Shown: one piece after another, positions 1 to 10,547 of the stretch
Numbering within the stretch: the first letter of the stretch is position 1
Layout of the letters: every line of letters starts with the position of its first letter
Assembly (NCBI GenBank): GCA_015832175.1
Contig: WJXW01000015.1
Location: forward strand, 434,001-498,000
DNA: 64,000 nt
Source of the DNA: Paraphaeosphaeria minitans
Lineage: Eukaryota; Ascomycota; Dothideomycetes; Pleosporales; Didymosphaeriaceae
Reading direction: 5' to 3'
Position numbers and translations under genes: made by a program
The notes under the pieces: model-generated
Told to the model about the DNA's origin: nothing
Database searches by the model: none
The model's input: only the letters and a program-made list of their open reading frames with translations

Positions 1-399
1 CGACCTAGGTGTCCACCGACTGTAGGATCGATTTTGCGGTCGTGTTTCGGGTGGTTTTTAAAGTGTTCCCTTGTCGCTTGTGGGTGGTTGGGACGCGGAG
101 CTTTCTCCCACCCGCAGCCCTGACCAGCTGACGGTGCTGGTCAGTATTGACTCTTCTCAGCTCTGTAAAATACCCGGGGCAAGGCATTTACAGGTTCCCA
201 GCCGACACCACGGGGAGGTGAGAGTCGTCGTCGGCCTCCGAATGTCAGAAGCAGAGGCGCGACAACGCGCTGGGCGAAAGGCAACCCGGGAAAACGTCGG
301 CGTTACTCCGCGTCGACTAATCCGCCAAGGGGTAAGCTCACGTCGTCATCTGGCGTTTGCTTCCGAAGCCCAGGCAACGTGGCCGCATCCTCCAGCTTG

Positions 400-864
400 T
401 GAGCATCCAGGTCGGTCCTACATGCAGAAGGAAACCGCCAGAGGATACAACTGGCCCAGCTGCTCAAGGACTATCGTGAGTGGTGAGCAGCATAACCAGC
501 GTGACAAGCCTGACGAAGACGACGCTCCGCATGCGCAGCAGCGCCTCGCGACCATCCCTTCGGCTGCGCCGAATTACCGTAAGGTGCGAACCGCACACCC
601 GCCTTTCTTCCGCTTACCGCAGCGGCCTGGAGAGATACATTTCGGCCCGTCTGATGGATGCGCTGACGCGAGACCCGACGTACAAGGCATCGCTGCTTTT
701 CGACCTGATTGAGGACACAGCGTATCACAACGATGAGTAAGAGGGCGAGGATGCCGTGCTGGTAACGGATCGTGTCAAAGGCGTGTTCCAGGGGATCTAT
801 TTGTGCAAAGAGTATACCAGGGATGAGAATGCTGTGACGCCGCGACTAGCTATGGCGTCTTGCT
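400..864 (+). pseudogene. Coding-like patch, possibly a decayed multi-exon gene
   Basis: No family recognised. From about 604 one frame reads coding-like sequence (motif LERYISARLMDALTRDPTYK) to a TAA at 738-740, and the same frame continues past that stop with coding-like residues (VLVTDRVKGVFQGIYLCKEY) to a TAG near 864. Just upstream, a segment ending in LAQLLKDY is followed by a GTGAGT donor-like site (about 475), and an acceptor-like CTTACCGCAG precedes the 604 segment, so introns are possible. The single in-frame stop inside otherwise sensible sequence suggests a pseudogene or a fragment. A longer overlapping frame at 71-712 lacks any protein-like character and was not used. Confidence 0.3.
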
Positions 865-1057
865 AGTCTCTGTCACGCTTAGTATCAAGATTCGCATCAC
901 TCAGGTTTTGTTCGCGCAGACAGAGAACCGGTAAATTAATCTGTGAGTTCCAGTTCTTGCAATTATCACCCTGCTCTCGGATCGAAAGCAGTGTAGAAGT
1001 TTTTGGTTTACCCTTTTTCGATATAACTACTGCATGTCTTAATCTTGCTTCTATGCC

Positions 1058-2485
1058 TTAGTCTTCGGCTCCGTCTCTAGTCTTATGCTGATTGGTTTCA
1101 GTGTATTCGCTATTCAGTATGAAGTAAGATGCTCTGCGTAGTCCCTTATGAGAAACGGTATACTCTTGGAGTTTCGCGTTGCCCGACCATTCTTCACAGT
1201 CATGGTAGTATCTTTTACCCTCAAATTCATACCACCATCGATGGCAAGTCGATGCAAGTCGCTCATCTCTGCATGATTGATGCGTTTCGGGCTCAGGGCC
1301 ACCCATTTTGATGTGATTATTTCCACTGTCCACTTCAAGGCCAAGCATCTTGGTCTTTACCGCGTGCTGGTCAGCCCTTTCCCAAATACATTCGACGAAA
1401 GACCTAAGCCCAGACATTTCGCGATCCGTGAAACCCATCGCTTTTGCGAGTCCCAAAGAAGCGTCTTTGCAATCTCCTAGAAACCACGGAACTCGCAGGA
1501 GCTGGTACCCGTTGTCGAGAGTGGCATGTCGCATATACCAGTATTCTTCAACCATGGACGTAATCGCGTCAAGATATACCCGTTGGACCGACTTGTCATA
1601 GTCAACTTCGACCTTGCTTGATTGTTGAACCAGTGCCATTAAGCCATAGACTTTATCTCTTGGATTCTCGCATTTTTTGTCGTAGAATTTGCCGACAGTG
1701 GTGGTCACGTAGTTTGTCACACCCACAGAAGTGTGACCGGCAAAAATGAACCGAAGTGGCTGCGCCTCCACAATCCAACTGGTACTCGGTGAAGTTTCTC
1801 GGACATTGGGTGGAAGTTCTATACACTTCGTACGTAGTGACTTCCATGAAACCTCAACACCTCCTTCAACCAGCACGCAAACGTTCTCTGAGAGCAACAA
1901 CTCTTGTATGATCCACAATCGGTCGAAATATGTATTGTGCAACAGGGCGAGCGTTGGACATCTGGAAAATCTGTTGTCGTCGCTGGAGCTGTTTTCGCCG
2001 CGGCTTTTCGGATGGTATGATTCAATTCCGTTATTGAAGTCCCGAGCTGCCTGTTGTGTTGAAGGAATATAGGTCGATTCATCTCGTAGCCAGACAAGCA
2101 CGAAATCGCATCGGCTATAAATATCGCCCGTGAATTTGACTTGATGACTTCGCTCTTCATCATTCGACTGGTCAATACAGATCTGATCAATCCATACGTA
2201 TTTGTCCGCCTTATGGGTGCTCAGAAAGTTGAGGAGATTCATTCGAATTTCGAACTTCTTGCCATCGATGCTGATAGTTCCGGTTGGATGTTTATCCCCC
2301 CACGTATATGACAAAGCAATATAAGGTGGGGCTTCTTTGTAGTCGAAAGTATCAAGGCAGTAGTCCTTGGTATGTTCAGATCGATCGCGTAGTTTCAGCA
2401 GACGAATTTGATGATTTTCGACGTCGAGAGGCTGGTGCTTGTAGATGCTACTGGCACATCTAGTGTGAGCTTGTCTAGAGCGCAT
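1058..2485 (-). CDS. Heterokaryon incompatibility (HET) domain protein
   Basis: A 475-residue single-exon frame with a true ATG. The N-terminal half has the HET-domain core: QPLDVENHQIRLL near residue 19, then YIALSYTWGD near residue 56 and VWIDQICIDQ followed by ER..QV near residue 97, and an LLHNTYFDRLWIIQE-type segment around residue 185. HET proteins in ascomycetes act in vegetative incompatibility, triggering cell death when unlike hyphae fuse, though most family members are untested. The C-terminal 280 residues are less conserved, as is usual, and have no domain I recognise. Its neighbour at 3-5.3 kb is a dynamin-like GTPase on the same strand. The frame is intact with no lesions seen. 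Its partner and trigger cannot be told from sequence. Confidence 0.93.
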   Translation of the reverse strand: MRSRQAHTRCASSIYKHQPLDVENHQIRLLKLRDRSEHTKDYCLDTFDYKEAPPYIALSYTWGDKHPTGTISIDGKKFEIRMNLLNFLSTHKADKYVWIDQICIDQSNDEERSHQVKFTGDIYSRCDFVLVWLRDESTYIPSTQQAARDFNNGIESYHPKSRGENSSSDDNRFSRCPTLALLHNTYFDRLWIIQELLLSENVCVLVEGGVEVSWKSLRTKCIELPPNVRETSPSTSWIVEAQPLRFIFAGHTSVGVTNYVTTTVGKFYDKKCENPRDKVYGLMALVQQSSKVEVDYDKSVQRVYLDAITSMVEEYWYMRHATLDNGYQLLRVPWFLGDCKDASLGLAKAMGFTDREMSGLRSFVECIWERADQHAVKTKMLGLEVDSGNNHIKMGGPEPETHQSCRDERLASTCHRWWYEFEGKRYYHDCEEWSGNAKLQEYTVSHKGLRRASYFILNSEYTETNQHKTRDGAED

Positions 2486-2980
2486 GGCTCTGCAACTAAG
2501 GATGTGTCAAGAGATACAAGGGTATTTAACACAGTGATCTTTTAGAAGTAAAGATAGCGAGCCCGACAATTCGAATAATGGCTACAAAGAGGAGTATTGT
2601 AATCCGGACGTAGGGGCCTTTCCATCTTGATATACGACTGGGTAGATTGTGGCTGTGCTCTAGACTCCAGGCAACAGTGGACGCAGTGTAACCGCCGCAA
2701 AACCACTAGAACTCTACGCAATGACACAACCTGGCTTATACCGTAAGCGAACGGGTTCAGTCCTAAACCCATGTCTCGGCGACCTACTCATGGGCACTCA
2801 ACTAGATCCATCGATGACCGCAACGGATCAAGGCCTCTGAGGGTATGTAACCTCAGAAGTTAAATTGGACCTTATGAGTCTTTAATGAGAAAAATTAATA
2901 CGATTGTTTTCACGTCAGACATTATTCATCAAGCGAGTTCCGGTATACTATGATTTTGTGCGTTCCAGAGAAGCAGCGAC
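2486..2980. other. Intergenic, nothing recognised
   Basis: About 495 bp between the ATG of the HET gene and the 3' end of the dynamin-like gene. A 76-codon frame at 2542-2772 on the minus strand has no protein-like character. It presumably holds the HET promoter. Confidence 0.5.
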
Positions 2981-5275
2981 CTATAACCCGCCGATGGCAA
3001 CATGAAAAGCTTTTTCGCCCTCTTCCAACATCATCCTCCTATTTTCAAGGTGAGCTCTGAGCTGTCGCACTTCAGGTGGCTCAGCAGCGATGGCTTGCAC
3101 CTTTTCATCTGTATATCCAGCGATCGACCTGGGAGACAGGACCTCTACGAGAGGGGCAAGAAGTCTCCGTTCGATCGCTTGTTTAGTTACTGCATCAACA
3201 AAGTACTTTCGTTCGTCCTATCTTGAATCAGCGGACGCCAATACGAGCGAAAACATTAGTAAGAATTACTTTGTAGAATGCATCGTGTGCGTCCAAAGCT
3301 TGCTCCGTTGCGAATTTGCTCATATCCTGTTCGATGCTTTTGCCTATGGAACATTTTAAGTAGAAAGGATCAATGTAATCCTTCTCAATGGTAGTATGAC
3401 CAAATGTATCCTGCACAGCCTTGACTTTGGTCTTCTGTGTATTATTGACGAGATGCTTGGTGAGCCGTTCTTTCTGGAGTTTTTGAATGTTGTCTGTGAA
3501 GTAGTGATTGTAGGTAATGGGATGCCGCGCTTTGTCTTCGAGAATACGGTCCAAATCTGCCATAGCTTCCATATGGGCGTCTTTGAGGCGAGGTAGTATC
3601 GTTAATGCAGCAATCTTCTTTTTGATTTCTGGCGCTGCCACGATGTCGAGGACCGCAAGAACAAACCTCTTACATGCTCCAGCGACATCCTCGATGTGCT
3701 TGCGGGCGAGTAATGCCCATTTCGTTGACTGCTGCTGAAACAGGTAGCCAATGATCGAATGGTTGAAAATCCCTGGGAGCTCCCTTCCGCGTATCCTCTC
3801 TTGAATGTGATTCACCCACTTGCTGGCTTGTTGTTTGTTCATCTTCACAGGTTTGCTGATGGACCGAGGAGTATTCTTCCCCGTAGGGATCCAAGGCTCA
3901 GCATCGTGAGCATCATCATCGATCTCCTTAAGGTCAAGTTCTCTTTCGATGTGAAATGTATGGCCTTTCAACCGCGTTGCCTCCGCAAAGCGTAGATTCA
4001 AATGCTGCACTACGGCGCGCAGTCGAACAAAGTTTCGCTCGGAATCAACGGCGCCATCAACATCGATATTGCCAAAAAATGGATCTTCGTAAATCCCATT
4101 GCATCCCATTCGAACGATGTTCGATGTTGACGTTGCCAGATCCGTCAAAAAGATTCGTTGACTACTAAGGCTGTCGCGGCAGCTTCCGAGGATGTCTAGT
4201 GATTTGAGCGTCTTTGAGAGCATGCCATTTAACTCGTTTTGGAGATCCGGTAAGGCTTTTTGTAAGTGGCTAAATAGCAAGTGGCTGAGGCGGCCGCGGA
4301 GAGAGTCTACACCCACCATGCTCCGGGAAAGAGCCGAGTAGTTTCCGTCCTGGAAAAATGCTTGCTCTTCGAGGTTTCTTTCTGCGAAAGTGATAGTATG
4401 CTGGTCATCTGCGCGGTTTTTCAGCAGATGCCATCCCAACTCGAAGAAAATATCTTTATTGCATGCCAAATCTAGCCATGTGGCCTCGTTTTCCGATCCC
4501 GGTCGAAGAAAATCCGGTTTTGTGATGATATCCAAGGTTCGAGCGCCCTTAGTATCGGATTCGCGACACATCTTCAAGATAATTTGATTTGCGTAGTCAT
4601 TCTTCGCAGACACTACTGCAAGCACGATGGTGCGCTGTTTTGAGATGTAATCCTTGACAAGAGATCTGATGAGCTCCACATCGTCTTCTGACTGCGATCT
4701 GTTGGACGCATGAATGAGCCCCGGTAAATCGATAAGTGTACTGTCAGAACAGTCAGACGGGACAGTTTTTGTAAGAGGAATTCGTACAGGTGCGGTCGGC
4801 TCGGTCCACATATTTCTACGCATAAGACGTCTTTCGAAAATGCTTTAGATGGACCAAGGCCCATCGCTGCTGTAGCTTCATCTATAAGCGATGGAAGTGC
4901 ATCGAAGTCTTGAATGGTTCGTGAAAAACCACGCAAGCGGCTGATCTCTTCTTCGGTGCGTCCCTCGTCCGGGTTAATCTTGCAGGAGATGACCTCCTCC
5001 GTGTCGCGTCGAAGACTGATCTCTGTAGCGAAGCGAGTACACAGGTTTTCCTTTCGCGGGAAGGGAATCTCCGTAATCGCCTCCAGAACGGAGCTTTTCC
5101 CCGAAGACTGGTCGCCACAGACTACAATCTGGGGAAGCTGCATCAACGTGTTTAGACCAGTTCTTCGAAGGCGATCCACTAGATCCATCAGCTTGCGCTG
5201 CTCGGAGCTTTGTAATGCTTCCAACGAAGCAGTCCTCATAATAGTTGGCAAAATTCCGGGGTCAGAGCCGTCCAC
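2981..5275 (-). CDS. Dynamin-like GTPase, C-terminal region frameshifted
   Basis: Large GTPase of the dynamin superfamily, resembling fungal Mx/Vps1-like paralogues that act in membrane remodelling. The ATG is at 5275. The G1 loop GDQSSGKSS lies near residue 54, G3 DLPG is rebuilt across an intron, and G4 reads TKPD. A 47-nt intron (4741-4787, GTACGA...GACAG) joins GPSRPHL to TLIDLPGL. A second (3219-3269, 51 nt) joins AFYK to DERKYFVDAVTKQ. After it the frame breaks: the rest of the GTPase-effector-like tail (AIERRLLAPLVEVLSPRS and onward to a TAG at 2981) lies one nucleotide out of phase from about 3180, where the plus strand reads GCTTTGTTT. Unspliced, reading stops at 3228; spliced but uncorrected, at 3105. 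The shift is either a real mutation or an assembly error. The GTPase and middle regions look sound. Confidence 0.85.
4741..4787 (-). other. Intron 1 of the dynamin-like gene
   Basis: 47 nt with GTACGA donor and TGACAG acceptor. Splicing restores the conserved G3 sequence (HLTLIDLPGL), which is absent from either unspliced frame. Confidence 0.85.
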
Positions 5276-8200
5276 CGTTTCGTGATGATCAGGAGTGAAA
5301 TTGTGAGCGATTTGTCCCTCAAAGTTATGTGTAACCCACTGTGTCGTCGCTTCGAATGAATCGTAAAGGTTTCAGTCTCCTGTCCAATCGTCTTATGCTG
5401 ATATGTGGAGCAGTTTAGAATTTATAGAAACATTCATGTAATTTGATCAATATATAGAGTAACGTTAAGAGGTAAACCTATGTGAGACGGTGATACGGGA
5501 CTTCGCGCGGATGCTCGGGGCCCCGCAGTTGCCGACTTACAACCACGGAGAATACGAGAAATTGGTACCTTTGACCTCGCTGAAGCATTAGCCATAGATA
5601 AGAGACCGTTAGCAAGACGTTACGCCAAACTTAGTCTCCCCGAACAGCTGGTACCTGAACCGTCCCCACGAACGTCGACGGATTAAGACGCTTCTTCAGT
5701 CCATTGTGCCATTAACACAGCGGTAACTCGTCAATAGCGGACACTTGCTACAACATGTTTTGAGGAAACGAGAGAACCTGCACGGCGCCTGCGAGAGCCA
5801 CCAATTTCGAGCGAGTGCGCACCCAGCCTGCAAAAGGTCCTCTAATTAGGGTCCCGCTCGATATGACAGCCGTACGTTCCGAAAGCTAGGCTACCTGCTT
5901 CAAAGCGGCTCCCTCCTGCTGCTATCTTAGTTCGCGGACCTGGTTCTGGGCGCAGCGGCGGGGTGGCAGCTTTGCGCACAGGCCAAGCACAGCGAGCGCT
6001 CATTGGGCTCTTGCGGAAACCGCCCACTTGCTCGTAACTTTGAGTCGCAGAGCTGAAGGACAAGCCAAAAGATGGAAGCTAGCATTGGACATATAGGTCT
6101 CCGAAGCGACCCCGAATCAGACGGGCGCTCTCTCCCGCCGTCAACATAGCTCGGCAGCCATGCTTGAGACCATCAAGCGCAGTTCTTTAGAGCGCATACG
6201 TCCCAAGGAAATCAGCTTAGCGGCATGACTGTCGGTTGACCCTTAGACAATATAAAGCGTCGCTTGTCTGAGCACACTCATACATCTAGAATAAAAGAGC
6301 AATTTGCACGCGCGCGACGGTTGTGGATTGTACTACTTTAAACAGAGTATACATCGCCAGGAAATCATGAGTCTCTAGAAATCACGAGTACAAAAGAATT
6401 TGGTTGTGCTAGACTCCTACGAACGACTTGTCACGGCGGAACCCTTTCAACAAATTAGTGGACAAGACGCGAAAATGGATAGACGACATGCAACTTACTG
6501 TGCACATCGGCCCGGCCTGTATCATCCGATCCTCTTTCTAACTCCCCACTGCGTAAGCCGGTAGCCAACTTGGTTCTCACTTTGGTAGGGTTAGCGAACT
6601 GGACACCAGAAAAGGCACATAGGATGTCAGACTTAACACTAAATCCACGTTTAGTGAGCCAAGAAGCAATCTCCGGAGCGGACCATTGATGCGTGGCATA
6701 TAAGTCAATTATTTCCGTCTTTGTACGGCTCCCATTGGCGAGCGTGAGTTCGGAGCATGGTTACAGAAATGCAGTGTGTGACATCTTCTTCGTCGCGAAC
6801 ATCTTGCATGTTTATACCTGGCGAGTGTAAAGAAAATTTTCTTTAAAGAGGTAATTACGATAATTACATTGCGGGCGTTGATGCTTTGGTGTTGTGGACA
6901 AGTCATTGCACGTGTATCGCGCATCTATCTCGCGTCTATCCCGCATGTCCAATATTGATACTCATCATGGCGGACAATTCCGCTTCGTTCATGCATCGCC
7001 TTTACCTTGCAATCTGGGGCTTCAGCAAGAGAAGAAAGCAGCTAGAGGTGGCTCTTCCGTGCAAATCAGTATCTCTAGGAGAGGCAGCTTTTGTTATTGT
7101 TCGCTTACTTTCAAAGAGGACTTCTCTTTGTTCTGCCTATAGGCATGTAATTATATGTTGGATGATCATCGCCTATTTTGATTTTCAGCGAAGCAGGACA
7201 TCCGTGCTATGCCTCCGGGCGTGGGTTTGTACGTGAAGCATACTCACTTTGCGATTTCGCTTACCGGCTAAGAGCTGATTTCTCTTGAGAAAGCCGAATG
7301 CGTCTTGGACTCGAAAAGCTTCGTTGAAGTGCGTGGTACAATGTAGTTGTGACCATTCTGTCAGTCATTGCACCAAGATAGGCCAAGTACGTGAATACTA
7401 TAAGCGAGCAAAAAACTAAGCTCGTCAGCATTCCGTTAGAGATCAGCTCAGCGTAATTCAGACCCAACATGGGACCCCGCCGCCATTCATTGAACACCAC
7501 TGTCCTTTTCCTTCGAAGCTGCCAAGTGCAGCACCTTGAGCCCACATTACTGTTCGCCTTGCCACCTGCGCTAATGTCTACCACCATCAGCGCCGCGGTC
7601 TACTTCCCTCGATCATGACGACCATGTCTACTCATTACACCCTTAACCGCCTGTGGTACTGTTCTAGTTTTGCCTTTCTCATAACTCATACCCCAAGGTT
7701 TGATTGCCCCTCTATGATAGTCACGTGTCTTTGTTTAATTAACCCGAATAGGCATAGTACACTCCTGCGAAAGGCCAACTGTGAATATCGAAGCGCTGGC
7801 TGACTTTCATAGCTCAAGTAAACTATAGGTTCATCTGGACCCAGTATTTCCATCACTGTGCCAGTCTCACTTTAAGCCACATCAAACCACCGCGATGTTG
7901 TTACGGCAATCACACCTCACAAGTATTACGATAATGACGGCGTCAGCAGTAATGACCAATGAGATGCAGGTCGCCAGAGATGTGGGTCGCTGCCGGACCG
8001 TCGCCAGAGATGTACGATGTAACCATCGCTAAATTTAACTCACTGCCAGAAGCTGGGATGGCTGGAGCTGCATATGTCACTTGTCGCCAGAATGGGTGCC
8101 GCCAGCTTCACATGCGACAAGTTCATCTCTAATCGATATGCACAAACGGTGCACCATTGTTCCCGGCGATCTAGCTCGTACATTACTCGGTTTCCTGTCG

Positions 8201-9206
8201 AGAGTGGCTATATGTAGCTGTCGCCAGCATGCGGTCAGCTGGCGATAGCTATCTTTAGCGGTCGCTGTCACTGTGAATCCTGGCAATCTGTCTTTGGCGA
8301 CGAACGCCTTGTGCATCGTCAGCGAGCGAAGTCACCAATGCTCTACGCATAAGCTGAAACTATCACTGCCAGTGATGACCGCCTCACAGAGCTTCCGGCA
8401 AACCAGTATAGTAACCGAGCCCAGATTACCTCCAAACACAGCATCTTGGTGTAGGGGCTATATCACGTGCGAGGCGGGCTCCGGTGTGTGCGGGTAGGGT
8501 CCTGATGTGATAGTAACTTGCTAAGGCGCCTGGTCAGATGACGTTGCGTAATCGAGGGGCGCGGCGGGGGGGCTGGGGGAGCCTGGCCAATACAGCAGAT
8601 GCGACGCAGGCACCTAAGAAGCCTGCGAGGAGTTAATTACCTAGTTTTACTGCAGGGTCAAAAACTTGCCTTTGAGATCAGGATGAGTTAGTGTGAGTGG
8701 TGGGCTAACAATGACAACAGGCATGATGGCCATTCGCTAAGTCTTCGCAGCCAAGGATGAGTCGTGACTAAAGGTAGGACTCGCGAAATTACACTGAATG
8801 ACAGCGCCCTCTAGCCGAAGGTTTATCTGTGCAGAAGAAGTGATGAGGCGTGTCGTGGGGAAAGAGACAGATCTCGGAACTGTCGGCTGTTCGCCAAGTC
8901 AAAGCGCTGCCGAGGCTATGCGTCAGGTAGCTCGCCCGGAGTTGTCATTGGCGCAGGCCAGAGCTTCTATCTTGAACCTGTCCCTCGTTCGTCGAAAGAC
9001 TTCGTCGCGGCTACTTGTGGCTTCCTGCTATTGTCTTTGAAATCATCTAAGCCTGACAGTCGCAGGATATGTTGAACAAGACGTTCTGGGGCGTTTTGCA
9101 GATATGTTGTCATTGGTGACCCGATGACTTCAAGGTCGGGCGCTTAAATATGGTCAGGTGTTGCATGCTTTGACTTGATCATTGGACGTTCGGAAAGTGG
9201 CAGCGC
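5276..9206. other. Long gene-poor stretch
   Basis: About 3.9 kb in which I recognise no gene. The open frames are short (under 120 codons) and without motifs. A 108-codon minus-strand frame at 7261-7587 contains one possible membrane segment (LTSLVFCSLIVFTYLAYLGA) but nothing else supports it. The sub-region 7960-8260 carries a cluster of GTCGCCAG words, listed separately, and about 8550-8590 is a G-rich run. Confidence 0.5.
7968..8250. repeat. Dispersed GTCGCCAG motif cluster with a hairpin
   Basis: The word TCGCCAG occurs at least four times in about 280 bp; two copies extend to GTCGCCAGAGATGT. Near 8221-8246 CGCCAGC and GCTGGCG form a 7-bp inverted repeat around a 9-nt loop. This could be a decayed repeat element; no known family was recognised. 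Confidence 0.4.
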
Positions 9207-9306
9207 TTGGCGAGGACTTGCGGCGGGGAAGACATCCAAAGCCAGAAAGCTAGACTCGCCTCTAACCATTTGTCTAGCGACCATACTAAGGTCTATACGT
9301 GCTCTG

Positions 9307-10104
9307 ATGGGGTAAGTGCACCCCTTGGAATGCCTTCTGGTGTCTCTAATAGAGTAAGCAGGAAGACGCACTGTTCTCGATGCGTCCGAGATTTCTCCTC
9401 GCCGCGGGCATTACAGCAGCACCTTGATGATTCCGCTAATCATTATCGCTGCGAAGTTTGTGGTTTCGATGCTTCAACCTGGGACAAATGGCTCAAACAT
9501 CACCGGAAGACAGGGCACCGAGTTGTATGCCAGGGCTGCGACGATGGCGAAGGAATGACCTGGGTCGCTGGGTCGCAGGAGTACCTTGCTCATTTGAAGG
9601 AGGAGAACGTTTGCCGGACCTGCGAGGAGCACTTCCAGAACCCGAGCAATCTCAATCACGTAAGTAGAATATCCATCATATTTAGACGATGTTAACTCCA
9701 CCGAGCATAACATGGTGCACCTAGACCCATTGATCGAATGCTATGGTTGCCACAGGAAATTCGTCACGTATCCCGCGATGGTCTTACACCTGGAGGCCGG
9801 CACATGCCCCTCCGGCATTGATGTCATCGACTTGAATGAGTCTGCTGCCATGTGTTATCAATGGGAGGCATATGTGGATACAGATTTCCGGAACGAACTA
9901 CTTAACCGCGATGATCTGAAATTGGAGTATAGTGGACTGGTTTATCCATTCAAGTGTCCCGGATGCGACACAGGATTCACGAAGCTGTCAGGTCTATTCC
10001 AACACGTATATAGCAAAGCGTGCAATCAGGGTCTGTACGAAGGCAAGATGGCCAAACTAGTCAAGTGGTTGAAGAATCGGCATGAAATTGAGGAGGACGA
10101 CTGA
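9307..10104 (+). CDS. C2H2-type zinc-finger protein
   Basis: Multi-finger protein of a fungal family with repeated CxxC...HxxxH units: C-S-R-C with QQHLDDSANH, then YRCEVCGFD with KHHRKTGH, CRTCEEHF, CYGCHRKF with LHLEAGTC, and CPGCDTGF with LFQHVYSKAC. A 46-nt intron (9660-9705, GTAAGT donor, GTTAAC branch, CCGAG acceptor) joins NPSNLNH to HNMVHLDPLIECYGC in frame. The start is uncertain. An open frame begins at 9207, but its first 50 codons look non-coding. A 5-nt first exon ATGGG at 9307-9311, a 50-nt intron (9312-9361, GTAAGT...GCAG) and then GKTHCSRC fits better and keeps the frame. Such proteins are usually taken to bind nucleic acid, but none of the fingers is a canonical TFIIIA type, so the role is open. 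It ends about 150 bp before copia-1. Confidence 0.8.
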
Positions 10105-10259
10105 GGTTGCCGCAGCAATTATGCCATTCACACGATAATAAGTGATCGTTCTGATGGAGTGACGTACCCACGCGCTGATATCAATCTTTCAATATGCGGC
10201 ACCCCAGATCGTGGGGCCTCCGTCTGACCCGTACTCCGAATGGGATCTCCGTTAGTTAC

Positions 10260-10391
10260 TGTAACGGTTGAATAGCCAGATGTAGTTAGCCTACCTGAGA
10301 TAAGACATCCCTTATAGGCGGGACGTCTCTGATCTCTAGACGAACAACACAGTCTAACCAGACGCTTTCTCCTCCTGAAGAAACCGCTACA
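10260..10391 (+). repeat. copia-1 5' LTR
   Basis: 132 bp, begins TGTAACGG and ends CGCTACA. Matches the 3' LTR base for base on inspection. No obvious TATA box was noticed in this short LTR. Confidence 0.95.
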
Positions 10392-10392
10392 G

Positions 10393-10402
10393 TTATGAGC
10401 CC
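10393..10402 (+). promoter_or_regulatory. copia-1 primer-binding site (half-tRNA type)
   Basis: TTATGAGCCC lies one base past the 5' LTR. It complements the anticodon region GGGCTCATAA of a Met-tRNA rather than a tRNA 3' end, matching the known use of a cleaved initiator-tRNA-Met half as primer by several copia-group elements. Confidence 0.7.
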
Positions 10403-10547
10403 GGCTTGCGAACAATTGCCGACTGTCGTTCACTTAGCCACTGATCGTTGAAGTAGGGCGCACCTATACGAACGATACGCCACTGTCTACGCTGACAGTA
10501 CTGTCGACACCGCCGTCGACATAGCTGCCGTTTACGAACCTGTTATT

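Noticed and set aside
71..712. 213-codon open frame on the plus strand at the left edge
   Set aside because: Composition is unlike a protein and no motif is present; the better coding signal in the same DNA is in another frame.
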